Assembly: GCF_001412655.1 (NCBI RefSeq)
Contig: NZ_CP012996.1
Coordinates: forward strand, 5,456,001-5,520,000
Origin: Pedobacter sp. PACM 27299
Lineage (GTDB): Bacteria; Bacteroidota; Bacteroidia; Sphingobacteriales; Sphingobacteriaceae
Length of the DNA: 64,000 nt
Direction: 5' to 3'
Position 1 is the stretch's first letter; each line of letters begins with the position of its first letter. The position numbers and the translations under genes were made by a program. Under the pieces are notes generated by a model that saw only the letters and a program-made list of their open reading frames with translations, had not been told where the DNA came from and did not search any database. Of this stretch, positions 17,980-29,000 are shown one piece after another.

Positions 17980-20900
17980 TTATAATGAGAAAGTAACACC
18001 GAAATTATAGATGCGTTGATTTGGATAAGCGGTAATCGCTCCGGTATTGATAATTCCACCAGAGGCATTCACCGATTCTGGATCTGCCTGGTAGAATTTA
18101 TCCACGTTGGTCCAGGTTAATAGGTTATATCCATTGGTATACACCCTGATTCCTTTAAAGCCAATAGGTTTTACCCATGATGTTGGCAGCTGATAGCCAA
18201 TTTCCATCGTTTTTAGACGTAGGTAACGTGCATCCACTAACCAGAAGTCTGAAAGGGATACGTTAGCGCGGCTAATTGTGCTGTTGGTGCCTAGCAATGG
18301 GAATTTTGCATTATTGCCCAATTCTGGTGTCCATGCTTGCTGATGAATCGGCTGGAAATTAGCACTTAGTCCTTCAATCGCTTCAGAAGCAAAATACATG
18401 CTATAATCATAAGCTCCCTGAAGTAACATACTAAAGCTAATGCCTTTGTAAGTAAAACCTAAGGTTAATCCTATGGTGGTACTTGGTAAATTAGGATTAC
18501 CTACGGCACGCTGATCCAATGCATCAATAATTCCATCCCCATTCAGGTCTTTATATTTTAAATCCCCGGGTTTGATGCTCGTCGTTGGCTTAGGGCTATT
18601 GGCAATGTCTTCCAGACTCTGGTAATAGCCATCAAAGATATACCCAAAACCTTGTCCGATTGGCTGGCCGGTTCTTGCTAACCAAGGGTAGCGCGGATTG
18701 GCTTCATCTCTAAAAACAATCTTATTTTTCGCATACGAGAAAGTTCCTCTGGCGAAGTACTGCAGGCCTTTAAAGCTATTCCTGTAATTGATCTCTCCGT
18801 CCCATCCTTTGTTATTCACTTTCCCCAGGTTCATCGGCGGCAATCCAACCCCCATAATCAAGGGCACACTCGCTCTTGGTGTTAAAATATCATACCTGTT
18901 GTTGTTGAAATAATCCACGGTAAAGGAAAGTTTTCCTTCGAACATGGAAACGTCTAAACCGATATCCAGTTTATTCTCTTTTTCCCAGGTCACGTTGTCA
19001 TTTCCTAACGTACCTTCTTTGATGCCAGCGTAATTGTTGTGCTGCTGTCCGAATGAATAAGAGCCGTCATTGGTATACACCTGTTCATAGACAAACTTAC
19101 CATCACCAATATTATCTGAACCTACTAAACCATAAGAACCACGGATTTTAAACAAGTTGACAAAAGAAACCTTCTTCTTAAAGAAAGACTCTTCTGCAAT
19201 GTTCCATCCTCCGGATATAGCCGGGAACCATCCATAGCGTTTCTTTCCTACAAACTTATCCGTTCCATTGTAAGCGGCATTGAACTCCAATAAATACTTT
19301 TGTTTATAATCATAACCGGTTCTCATTGTCATCCCTCTAAAATTGGCTGGAATACTGGAATCGGTTACCGCATTGTCATTTTGAATGTAACTGTTTTGAT
19401 TATACAGTCCGAGGGCATATATCCTATGGTCCCCAAAATTACGGTCATAATTTAAGGAAGCCTGAACGTTGGTAGTTCTGGAAGCACCGCCTGCAGAACG
19501 CGTCAGGTTATATGGTGGAATCCGATATACGGTAGCATCTTTTGGCGTGTATACACCAGTTTCCTGATTGTAGTAATACATTGGAAAATTGGTATTGGTT
19601 CTTGCCAAACCTCTTTTATTTACTTGGGCACTAGCGTAAGAGATTAAAGCTTTCGCTGACAATCCCTCAGTGAGCATATCCAATTTTTGAACACCACCAA
19701 AGGTAATGTTTAAGTCATTGTCGAAACTCCTATTATACCCTTGTGTGGCCAGACGACCCACAATATTGACGCCACCCAGGTTAGAACCAGTCGCGTAACT
19801 GCCATCAGGATTATACACTGCATAAGCAAATGGCGGTAAAAAGTTATAACTGTAAATCTCGCCAATCAGACCATTCCCATTCGGGCTATTGGTAATAGGG
19901 TCATTTGTTTCTCCAAAACGACCTGTCATATCCAGCTTAAAGCTCAATGTTTTCGTCGCTTGTACATCTAAGTTGGAACGGAAATTATAACGTTTATAGT
20001 AATGGGTATTGTTCACTTCACTTTTAGAGCTGAAATCTTTTAAAGCACCATTTTGCCATAAGTAGCCCATCGAAACAAAATATTTTACGCTTTCTGTACC
20101 TCCGGAGATGTCCAGGTTGTTTCTAGAGATCAATGCCGTAGGATTCATCAGCGTACTGTACCAATCTACATCTGGATGCCCATAAGGATCGGTACCATCT
20201 TTAAAAAGCTGGATGTCCTTATCCGTGAAACGCAAAGACTGATCACTGTTGCGCAATGCCTGATTGGTCAGTATTGCTGCATCATAAGAGCCGAGGAACT
20301 TAGGCGTAAAAGTTTTTTGCTGTAAGCCAAGCTCTGTTTTAAAGTTGATCACTGGTGCGCCAGAAACTCCTCTTCTGGTCGTAATCACCATCACCCCATT
20401 TGCTCCTTTTACACCATAAATTGCCGTGGTGGAAGCATCTTTCAAAATAGAGATACTTTCAATTTCATTTGGATCCAATTGTGAAACATCCGAATAGCTG
20501 TATTCAATATCATCTACAATAATCAATGGGCGCTGAGTACCTGCATAGCTGCTCATCCCACGAATAAAGAAATCTGCTCCATCTTTTCCCGGCTGTCCGG
20601 ATCTCTGCTGAGAAAAGAAACCTGGTAAACGGCCAGCAAGTGTGTTTTGCACACTGGCGGTAGGATTTTGTCTGATTTCTGCTCCATTAATTGAACTTAC
20701 TGCACCGGTATTGGTAATTTTCTTTTGTTTACCGTACCCCACTACGATGAGTTCTTCCAGTCCTTTCGCATCTACGGCAAGGGTAACTGTGACTTCTTTC
20801 TTATTAGATACGTTTATTTCCTGGCTGATAAAACCAACACTCTTGATCACGATAGTCTGACTACTACCTTTTAAGGTCAGTTGAAAGCGGCCATCGTTGT

Positions 20901-21063
20901 CGGTTTGGGTACCATTTCCGGCTACCCCTTTCTCCACAACGGTAGCTCCTGGAAGCGGCCCTCCGCTTTCCTTTACCAAGCCTTTGATCACTTTGGTTTG
21001 TGCCAAAAGGAGCCCTGGCAGGAAAAAAACCATTGCAAGTGTGATATATATAAATCTTTGCAT
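17980..21063 (-). CDS. SusC/RagA family TonB-dependent transporter
   Basis: A signal peptide (about 1-21) is followed by the N-terminal carboxypeptidase-like domain (about 25-100), the conserved EELIVVGYGKQKK TonB-box region, the plug domain with IESISILKDASTTAIYGVKGANGVMVITT, and a C-terminal beta-barrel of about 800 residues. The C-terminus ends in Phe-Ser-Leu, close to the usual aromatic end of outer-membrane barrels. It forms a SusCD pair with the gene at 16217-17959 and imports oligosaccharides or glycopeptides powered by TonB. Confidence 0.96.
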   Translation of the reverse strand: MQRFIYITLAMVFFLPGLLLAQTKVIKGLVKESGGPLPGATVVEKGVAGNGTQTDNDGRFQLTLKGSSQTIVIKSVGFISQEINVSNKKEVTVTLAVDAKGLEELIVVGYGKQKKITNTGAVSSINGAEIRQNPTASVQNTLAGRLPGFFSQQRSGQPGKDGADFFIRGMSSYAGTQRPLIIVDDIEYSYSDVSQLDPNEIESISILKDASTTAIYGVKGANGVMVITTRRGVSGAPVINFKTELGLQQKTFTPKFLGSYDAAILTNQALRNSDQSLRFTDKDIQLFKDGTDPYGHPDVDWYSTLMNPTALISRNNLDISGGTESVKYFVSMGYLWQNGALKDFSSKSEVNNTHYYKRYNFRSNLDVQATKTLSFKLDMTGRFGETNDPITNSPNGNGLIGEIYSYNFLPPFAYAVYNPDGSYATGSNLGGVNIVGRLATQGYNRSFDNDLNITFGGVQKLDMLTEGLSAKALISYASAQVNKRGLARTNTNFPMYYYNQETGVYTPKDATVYRIPPYNLTRSAGGASRTTNVQASLNYDRNFGDHRIYALGLYNQNSYIQNDNAVTDSSIPANFRGMTMRTGYDYKQKYLLEFNAAYNGTDKFVGKKRYGWFPAISGGWNIAEESFFKKKVSFVNLFKIRGSYGLVGSDNIGDGKFVYEQVYTNDGSYSFGQQHNNYAGIKEGTLGNDNVTWEKENKLDIGLDVSMFEGKLSFTVDYFNNNRYDILTPRASVPLIMGVGLPPMNLGKVNNKGWDGEINYRNSFKGLQYFARGTFSYAKNKIVFRDEANPRYPWLARTGQPIGQGFGYIFDGYYQSLEDIANSPKPTTSIKPGDLKYKDLNGDGIIDALDQRAVGNPNLPSTTIGLTLGFTYKGISFSMLLQGAYDYSMYFASEAIEGLSANFQPIHQQAWTPELGNNAKFPLLGTNSTISRANVSLSDFWLVDARYLRLKTMEIGYQLPTSWVKPIGFKGIRVYTNGYNLLTWTNVDKFYQADPESVNASGGIINTGAITAYPNQRIYNFGVTFSL

Positions 21064-21100
21064 AACCTGTTTTTGTTTATTTTGTATGAACCGGAAGGGC

Positions 21101-22762
21101 TTACCAACCTAGGTTTTGGGTTAAATTTGTGTTTTTGGTGATTTCAGAATATGGAATCGGATAACTGTACATCTTTAGGGCATTGAAGCTCACTGTTGAT
21201 GCTTCAAAAGGGGCATAAGTAAATACTCCCGGAGCAGTTTGCGTGATTTTCATCCCATGCAATTTTCCATTTAGCACCTGCTCGGCGATTTTCCACCTTC
21301 TGATATCCCAGAAACGCTGCTCTTCAAAAGCCATTTCCAGCCTTCTCTCATTTCTGATGGCGATGCGCATTTGTTCTTTTGAAAGACCAGTAGGCAGGGC
21401 AAAAGGAACAAGACCGGCACGCTGTCTGATGTCTTCCACTGCTTTGATCACTTCTGGGTTGGGTCCGCTGAATTCATTCTGTGCTTCCGCGAAATTCAAC
21501 AGGGTTTCTGCGTATCTAAAGATCACAGGGTTATGCGTCTGATTGCTATAGGTAGTGGCATTAGAAAAATCAGCCATAAATTTGCGCATGTAATAACCAG
21601 TACGTGTTTGGGTCACAATACCTCCCGGTTTGTCTAGTCCACCCTCAAATGTTTGTACTGCACGCTTTACCCACATCATTCCATTATGAAAGATGGTACT
21701 ATAAAATCTTGGGTCACGATTTAGATAAGGATTGTTCGGATTGTAACCTGAGGTAGGATCGGTAATTGCTTTTCCGTTTTTCATTCCAAAAGCATCAACG
21801 AGCTCTTGCGTCGGACTGGTTAATCCATTACTAGCTACTGCATCCGTATAACCAATTGGGGCATTATCCACCTCTACACTTGTTCCTACATTCCGTTGAA
21901 AAGCAAGGATCACTTCTTTATTTTTACGGTTTAAAAACATGCTCTGAAAGCTGGCTTCCAATCCTAGGGTTGCAGTCAGGCTCATCAGGTCTTTGGCCGC
22001 TATTGCCGCAGCCTGCCATTTTGCAGGGGCATTCCCTGGATTGTATAATGGACTTGCCAGGTACAATAACAGGCGTGACTTTAAAGCTAATGCTGCCGCT
22101 TTTGAAGCCCTGCCAATATCCGCATCCTGAATCGGATTAGGTCTAAGCTTGTCCTTAACGGCTTCTATTTCCGAAAGGATATATTGTGCCACTTCATCCT
22201 GACTGTTTCTTCTCAAAGAAAGGTCATCATCCAGGTTAAGGATTCTATCTCCCAATAAAGGCACTCCACCGTAACGTTTGAACAATTCAAAGTAGAACAT
22301 TGCTCTTAAAAAACGACTCTCTGCAATCCAGTAGTTCTTTTCTACCACCATAGACTGTTTAAAAGGCACGATGCCAATGTTTGCCAAAAAGTAATTTACC
22401 CTCCTGATTCCAACGTAGTTCTTTGCCCAGGCATCATCTACAGGTGCATTACTGCTGATTCTTCCATTGGTAAACGACTCCACATTGCTGGCATTTCTTG
22501 ATGAAATGGCATCATCACTAGCTGCATCTAAAATATCATTCGCACTGATGGAACCGAATGTGGTTCCTATGCGGTTAAATCCGGTAGGCAGCTGTACATA
22601 AGTATCATTCAGGAAGTTTTTAGCATAATTCCCTAATGAATCCGTAGGGTCAAAAATGACGTCTTTAGTCCATTTCTCCAATGGCGTCTGTTCAATATTG
22701 CTTTTCTTACAGGCGGTTAAACACAGGACTCCGCCAAATATGATGTATATAAAATGTTTCAT
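21101..22762 (-). CDS. SusD/RagB family lipoprotein (first SusCD pair of PUL 1)
   Basis: From the ATG at 22762 the protein has a clean lipoprotein signal ending at Cys18 (LCLTAC). A start 30 bp upstream would overlap the preceding susC stop and spoil the signal peptide, so I reject it. The ESRFLRAMFYFELFKRYGGVPL segment and the C-terminal NERRLEMAFEEQRFWDIRRWK match the SusD family. The ending NLGW parallels the other SusD. The start lies 4 bp after the susC stop, so the two are tightly coupled. Confidence 0.94.
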   Translation of the reverse strand: MKHFIYIIFGGVLCLTACKKSNIEQTPLEKWTKDVIFDPTDSLGNYAKNFLNDTYVQLPTGFNRIGTTFGSISANDILDAASDDAISSRNASNVESFTNGRISSNAPVDDAWAKNYVGIRRVNYFLANIGIVPFKQSMVVEKNYWIAESRFLRAMFYFELFKRYGGVPLLGDRILNLDDDLSLRRNSQDEVAQYILSEIEAVKDKLRPNPIQDADIGRASKAAALALKSRLLLYLASPLYNPGNAPAKWQAAAIAAKDLMSLTATLGLEASFQSMFLNRKNKEVILAFQRNVGTSVEVDNAPIGYTDAVASNGLTSPTQELVDAFGMKNGKAITDPTSGYNPNNPYLNRDPRFYSTIFHNGMMWVKRAVQTFEGGLDKPGGIVTQTRTGYYMRKFMADFSNATTYSNQTHNPVIFRYAETLLNFAEAQNEFSGPNPEVIKAVEDIRQRAGLVPFALPTGLSKEQMRIAIRNERRLEMAFEEQRFWDIRRWKIAEQVLNGKLHGMKITQTAPGVFTYAPFEASTVSFNALKMYSYPIPYSEITKNTNLTQNLGW

Positions 22763-22766
22763 AAGG

Positions 22767-25700
22767 TTATAGTTTAATGTTAATACCGACATTGATCGTT
22801 CTTAGTGCAGGATATGCCGTACCGTAAACCTCAGGATCGATATCCTTGTTATCCGAAATGGTGAACAGGTTCATGCCATTGGCGAAAAATCTTACGGAAG
22901 CCAGCTTAATCCTGGCCGCAAATCTTTGTGGAAGTGTATACCCGATTTCCATATTTTTCAGCCTCATGTAATTTCCTGAACGCAGCCAGAAAGAAGATGT
23001 CGCCTGGTTGTTTGGATTACTGCCAACCGCAAGTCTTGGATAAGTAGCGGTAGCAGCAGTCTCAGGAGTCCAACGATCCAGATGATGCGCAAATGCCTGT
23101 CCTTTTCCATCATTCTGGAATTCCCATTGTGTTGGGCCTGATAGATAGATCATCCGGTTTGTTGCTCCCTGTATGAGCGCACTGAAGTCAAAGCCCTTAA
23201 AGTCAAAACCCAGAGAGAATCCATAATAAATAATCGCCTTATTATTTTTTAGACCTTCTATATCGAATTGGTTGATCACACCATCACCATTCAGATCTTT
23301 GTACTTAATATCGCCGGGAACAGGGTTATAGCCCTCTGTCTTTGGACTGTTTGCTATATCCGCTGCATTCTGGTAAAAACCATCTGCCTGATAACCATAA
23401 ACCTGGTCTGTACGCTGTCCGGTACGTTTCATCCAATCATACTCACGGAATACTTCATCCTGATATTTGATGATTTTGTTGTTTGCCGTTAGGTTTCCAG
23501 AAACAAAATAATTGAAGTTGTTGAGGTGATTGCGGTAACTTGCCGTAAAATCCAGCCCGGAATAATTGGTGGTTCCAATATTCTCAAGCGGATAAGTATT
23601 TCCAATAATCGCCGTATTTTTTCCTCTTACCTGCAGCAAGTCAAAGTATTTATTTCGGTAATATTCGGTCGTTAACGTTAGCTTATCATTAAACAAGCTC
23701 AGGTCTATACCCAGGTTCAGCTTATTTGCTTTTTCCCAGGTAATATTAGGATTGGCGAGGGTTTGCTCCCTAACAGAATACACAAACGTTCCTGAGCCAG
23801 CCCCAAAATAATAACCATCACCATCTGCGAAATATTGGTTATAGACAAAGTATCCCGCATTTGCATTACCTGTGCGGCCATAAGAAGCACGAAGTTTCAA
23901 GGTATTTAACCATTTCACATGGTCAGCGATAAAGCTTTCTTTAGCAATATTCCAGCCTAGACCAGCAGTCGGGAAAAGGCCGAATCTTTTGTTGTCGGGA
24001 TAACGATTTAAACCGCTATAACTCATAACCACCTCCGCAAGATATTTTTCCTTGTAATCGTAAGCTACCGATCCAGCAAGCGTCTGGTAAGTTAAAGGCA
24101 GGTCGCTATAGACAGATATGTTCTGAATATTGGCATTTGCCAGGGCTTTCACATGATGGTTCCCAAAGGTTCTATCGTACCCTGCTGAAAGCTCTGAATA
24201 GAAGTTTTTATACTGGTAAGTGTTTAAGCTCGTACCTGCCACAATCGTTCCATCCGTACCAAAACGCTGATAAGTTATTCCAGATGGGCCATTTTGCCCT
24301 TGATAAACTGCAAATGTTTTACCTCTGGAGGTCACTTCCGAAAGATTGGTATTAAAAGAAACCAGACCTTTTAACCATAATCCTTTAGTGACATCATCCA
24401 ATGTTCGCTTAAATGAAACATCTGCCGACATCTCCCTGCCATAGCTTAGCGTATAACCAGATTGTGTGCTCTGTCCATAAATGTTATTCTGAAAGTCTTT
24501 ATTTCCTCCTAAAGAACCATCTGGGTTCAGCATCGGATAAGCACCATTAGGGGTACTGGCCAGGGAATTGAAAATACTATTTACACCCAGGTTCACATCG
24601 CGTCCATTGAAAGAGATTACATTTCTCGCCCCCGGTGAATTTCCATTTTCAATACGCCCAAACAGGTTTAAATTAACCGTCAGGTTCTTTGTCAGGTCCA
24701 CATCAATATTGGTACGCACGATGTATCTTTTAAAATCAGCGTTTGTATTGTAACTGTTCTTCTCGGAGGTTTTTAGCAAACCCTGTTGATCCAGATAATC
24801 GACATCCAGGAAATACCTGGCATTATTTCCCCCACCGGAAGTATTCAGGTTATAACGTGTAAACGGGGCATTGTTCCTTAATATTTCTTTATACCAATCT
24901 ACATTAGGATGTCCCATCGGATCAGATCCTGTTCTATAGGCTTCCAAATCAGCGGATGAATATACAGGCGCTTTGCCATCATTCAACAAAGCTTCATTAT
25001 ATAAATTCGCGTAGTTGTAAGCATCTAATGTTTTAGGCAGCTTAACCGGACTTTGTAACCCCGTTTGAGCAGTAAATGAGATCTTCTGCTTACCGACCTC
25101 TCCTTGCTTGGTGGTGATCAGAATGGCACCACCTGAACCCCTCAGCCCCAGCATACCCGTCGCCAATGCATCTTTAAGCACCGTTACCGATTCTATTTGC
25201 TCAAAATCAATGGAAATCAGGTCTCTGGGAATTCCATTTACTATTATAGTTGGATCCTGTCCTCTTAATGCATATCCCGCAGCATCCAAGCCTGGAATTC
25301 CAGTAGATTGAAGTGTTGATAAGCCAGAAAGCCTTCCTGACAATGCATTGTTTAATGCCGTTACAGGAGAGCTGAGCAGGTCTTTAGTATATACACTTTC
25401 GGTGGATAAGATGCTGGTCGACTTTTTCTGAGTATCATAAAGTCGCTGAACTACGGTTTGTGGTTTTTCAGATTCAGTCAGTACCATGTTCAATTTATTC
25501 CCGGTTACGACTTGTTCATGAATAAGGTATCCTTTTAAAGAAAAAACAACCACTTCTCCTGAATCAATCAAAAGCGCATAATCACCATTCTTTCCTGAAA
25601 TCACGTCCGTTCCAACCGTCTTATTCTTTACGGATACGCCGAAAAGTGGTTCGCCATAAATGCTGGTAATTTTCCCCTTGAGTAAACCAGGGGTTTCAAT

Positions 25701-25838
25701 TGTACTGTTGTTTCCTTTACTGCCCTTATGGTTCTGAGCGGATAAAGAAAGCGGGAAAAACAGGAGCATCATCAGCCACTTAAAAAGAGACTTCCTACCC
25801 CCATTCATACCCTTTACTTTTAAGTAAGGTTTCATCAT
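22767..25838 (-). CDS. SusC-like TonB-dependent transporter (first SusCD pair of PUL 1)
   Basis: This is the first gene of the PUL 1 operon, divergent from the HTCS gene. I start it at the MM pair (25838 or 25835), because this places a signal peptide (WLMMLLFFPLSLSAQ) within the first 35 residues; the open frame continues 50 codons upstream but that part has no export signal. A carboxypeptidase-like domain, a plug with VESVTVLKDALATGMLGLRGSGGAILITT and a long barrel are visible. The usual IVVGYG segment after the N-terminal domain is missing, so this SusC is somewhat divergent from its neighbour at 17980. Confidence 0.92.
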   Translation of the reverse strand: MMKPYLKVKGMNGGRKSLFKWLMMLLFFPLSLSAQNHKGSKGNNSTIETPGLLKGKITSIYGEPLFGVSVKNKTVGTDVISGKNGDYALLIDSGEVVVFSLKGYLIHEQVVTGNKLNMVLTESEKPQTVVQRLYDTQKKSTSILSTESVYTKDLLSSPVTALNNALSGRLSGLSTLQSTGIPGLDAAGYALRGQDPTIIVNGIPRDLISIDFEQIESVTVLKDALATGMLGLRGSGGAILITTKQGEVGKQKISFTAQTGLQSPVKLPKTLDAYNYANLYNEALLNDGKAPVYSSADLEAYRTGSDPMGHPNVDWYKEILRNNAPFTRYNLNTSGGGNNARYFLDVDYLDQQGLLKTSEKNSYNTNADFKRYIVRTNIDVDLTKNLTVNLNLFGRIENGNSPGARNVISFNGRDVNLGVNSIFNSLASTPNGAYPMLNPDGSLGGNKDFQNNIYGQSTQSGYTLSYGREMSADVSFKRTLDDVTKGLWLKGLVSFNTNLSEVTSRGKTFAVYQGQNGPSGITYQRFGTDGTIVAGTSLNTYQYKNFYSELSAGYDRTFGNHHVKALANANIQNISVYSDLPLTYQTLAGSVAYDYKEKYLAEVVMSYSGLNRYPDNKRFGLFPTAGLGWNIAKESFIADHVKWLNTLKLRASYGRTGNANAGYFVYNQYFADGDGYYFGAGSGTFVYSVREQTLANPNITWEKANKLNLGIDLSLFNDKLTLTTEYYRNKYFDLLQVRGKNTAIIGNTYPLENIGTTNYSGLDFTASYRNHLNNFNYFVSGNLTANNKIIKYQDEVFREYDWMKRTGQRTDQVYGYQADGFYQNAADIANSPKTEGYNPVPGDIKYKDLNGDGVINQFDIEGLKNNKAIIYYGFSLGFDFKGFDFSALIQGATNRMIYLSGPTQWEFQNDGKGQAFAHHLDRWTPETAATATYPRLAVGSNPNNQATSSFWLRSGNYMRLKNMEIGYTLPQRFAARIKLASVRFFANGMNLFTISDNKDIDPEVYGTAYPALRTINVGINIKL

Positions 25839-26067
25839 AATTGGTTTTTTGGTTTGTTTGTTGCCTGGGAGACAACAGCTATTTGGTTTCTCGTAAAGTT
25901 GTAGGCAATTCAAAAAAAAGTGGGGTGAAAAACGATTGTTTATGGGGGGAAAATCCATTTTACTTACCTGGGGCAGGCAATAAAGCATTAATGGCCAACT
26001 TAATGTCAGTTGAAATTGTAATTTTAACAGGGATAAAATTTTACTGAAACAGATTTATTATAGGGGT

Positions 26068-29000
26068 ATGATAAAGCAGACTATTATAGGCATACTCCTG
26101 CTACTTATGCAGCTATGCAGCAGTGGACAGGAGTTAAATTTCAATCACATGAAGACAGAGAACGGGCTGTCTCAGAACTCTATATTCGCCATTACTCAGG
26201 ATGGCCGTGGCTTTATGTGGTTTGGATCCAGATTTGGGCTCAACCGCTATGATGGCAATCAGTTTCAATTGTATAAAAGCAATGCGTCTGACAGCAGCAC
26301 CCTATCAGATGATTACATTACTGCTTTACAGAGTGACAGAAAAAATGTGCTTTGGGTAGGCACAGCAAATGGGTTAAACCGATTCAATCCGAAAAAAAAC
26401 ACTTTCGAACGGATCTATTTAGATGGCAACAAGGACAACAAGCGATATGCACCAGTCAACGAAATTTATGAAGACCGAAAAGGGAACCTTTGGATTGCAG
26501 CCAGAACAGGACTTTACTTATTGACCGACCGCAAAACAAATACCTTTACCCCTGCTCATCAACTAGGCCTTAAAAGCGGCATTGCCAATTCAGAGGTGCT
26601 CAGTATTTTTGAAGATCAGCAAGGATACTTATGGCTAGGTACCAATTACGGACTCAGCAAGCTGCTCTTTAATGGAAAGATTAAAGAATTGGCGAACTTC
26701 AGTCATGTAGAAGGACAGGAAAATAGCCTAAGCGATAATTCCGTTACCGCCATTACGGAAGACAACCAGCATAATCTATGGGTAGCCACGGAAAGTGCTG
26801 GCATTAATCTTTTCCAGCCCAGCACAAATACCTTTAGGAAGTTTGTACATGAAGAGGGTAACAAAAATAGTTTAGTGCACAATTCCATCCGTCGAATGGC
26901 AAAGAACAAAGATGGAAAACTAGCTATTGGGACACAGGAAGGGCTGAGTATATTAGATCCACTGAGCAAGCAATTCAAAACCTATCAGCATCTAAAATCG
27001 TTTGACCGCAGTTTAAACCAAAATTCTATCTACAGCATATTTGAAGACATCAACGGTTCTCTTTGGATCGGTACTTATTATGGGGGTGTAAATGTGACTT
27101 ATGCACATGCTACGAATTTCAAAACCATCCAGTACAATGAAAAATTGAAAGGCATCAGTCACAATGTAGTGAGCTCTATTATTGCAGATAAAGATGACCA
27201 CCTCTGGATAGGAACAGAAGGCGGCGGATTAAACCATCTGGACCAGCGGACGCAGCAGTTTACCACTTATAAGCTAAAAGCCTCCGATCCAAGAAGCCTG
27301 GGCTCAGATTTGGTGAAAGTGATTTACAAGGATAAGGCTGGCGACATTTGGGTTGGCACACATGGTGGAGGCTTAAATCGTTTTGACAACCATACCAGCA
27401 GCTTCCAACGTTTCTTTATCAGTGGGGATAATGCTAAGATCACGCGCTCTGAAATGGTGGCCCTGCTGGAAGACCATAATGGCGTATTCTGGACAGGCAG
27501 TCAGACTGGCATCCGTATTTTCACGAAAGAAGGAGACCTGCTAAAGCCCTATCCGGAAATCCCGGCCTTACAAGACATCAAAAACAATAACGTCAAGGTG
27601 TTGTTCGAAGATACGCAGCAAAACATCTGGATAGCGACCACAAAAGGTTTGTTCCTACTCTCTGCAGATCAGCAGCAGCTACAATCCTTCAACCTGCCTA
27701 AAGGAAGTAACAGCGTGAACAATAATGCCAACTATATCAATTGCATTCAGGAAGATGATCAGGGAAATATCTGGGTAGGACTTTATTATGGGGGGCTCAG
27801 CAAGTACGATTCCAAAAAGAAAGAGTTTGTGAAAACCTATACCACAAAACATGGCCTGCCCAATAACAATGTGGTAGGCATACTGGAAGATGATGCTCAT
27901 TTCCTTTGGATCAGTACTTCTAATGGCTTAGCGAAGTTTAATCCGCAATCAGGGGTCTTCCTGACTTATACGACAAGTGATGGCCTTGCAGGGGATGAAT
28001 TCAACTACAATTCCTTTTTTAAAGCTAAAAACGGGGACCTTTATTTTGGTGGTTTTAATGGCCTGAGTTATTTTTCCCCAAAAGAGATAGAGAGAAACAA
28101 TTATCCTGCCCCATTAATCTTTACTGCGTTAAAACTTTTTAATGAACCTGTAAAAATCAATTCAGCCGATGGGATCCTCCAGCAGGACATCAGTTTTACC
28201 GATCAACTCATCTTTCCCTATTATAAAAATATATTTACAATTGAATTTGCGCTACTGAATTACATTAAATCTGAAAAAAACAAATATGCTTACCGCCTGG
28301 AGGGCGTTAATGGTGGCTGGGTGGAAAGCAATATCCCCGCAGCAACTTATACCAACCTGGCCTCTGGAACGTATACTTTATGGGTTAAAGGTGCTAATAA
28401 TGACGGAATCTGGAGCGCCCCTGTCAGCATGAAGATCAAAATCCTTCCACCATTCTGGAAGAGCTGGTGGGCTTACCTCAGCTATGTCAGCATCTTTGGC
28501 ATCATGCTGTTTTTTATTACCCGATTCTTTTACCTGCGCGGTTTATTACTCAAAGACGAAGAGCTACACCAGATCAAGCTCAACTTCTTTACCAATATCT
28601 CTCATGAAATCCGTACACACCTTACCCTAATTATGGCGCCTATAGAGAAACTGCAAGAAGGACAGCAGCAGGATGGGTTAATGAAGCAACAGTTAAATCA
28701 AGTAAAAAAAAATGCGGATCGCCTGTTAAAACTGGTAAGTGAACTGATGGATTTCAGGAAAGCAGAAACTAAAAATCTAAAACTAAGAGTGGCTGCTTAC
28801 GACTTTGTCGCTTTTATAAAGGAGATCTTTGGCAGCTTTGAAGAATTCTCCAGCAAAAAGAATATTGATTTCAGACTTCGCTATGATGAAGGCATCCCCT
28901 TGCTTTACTTTGATAAAGAACAATTGGAAAAAGTCTTTTTTAACCTTCTTTCCAATGCCTTTAAATTCACGCCTGAAGGTGGTCGAATTTCCATTGATAT

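Noticed and set aside
25839..25988. Fifty-codon N-terminal extension of the first SusC
   Set aside because: It contains no signal peptide and runs through the regulatory spacer; a normal export signal begins at the MM at 25838.
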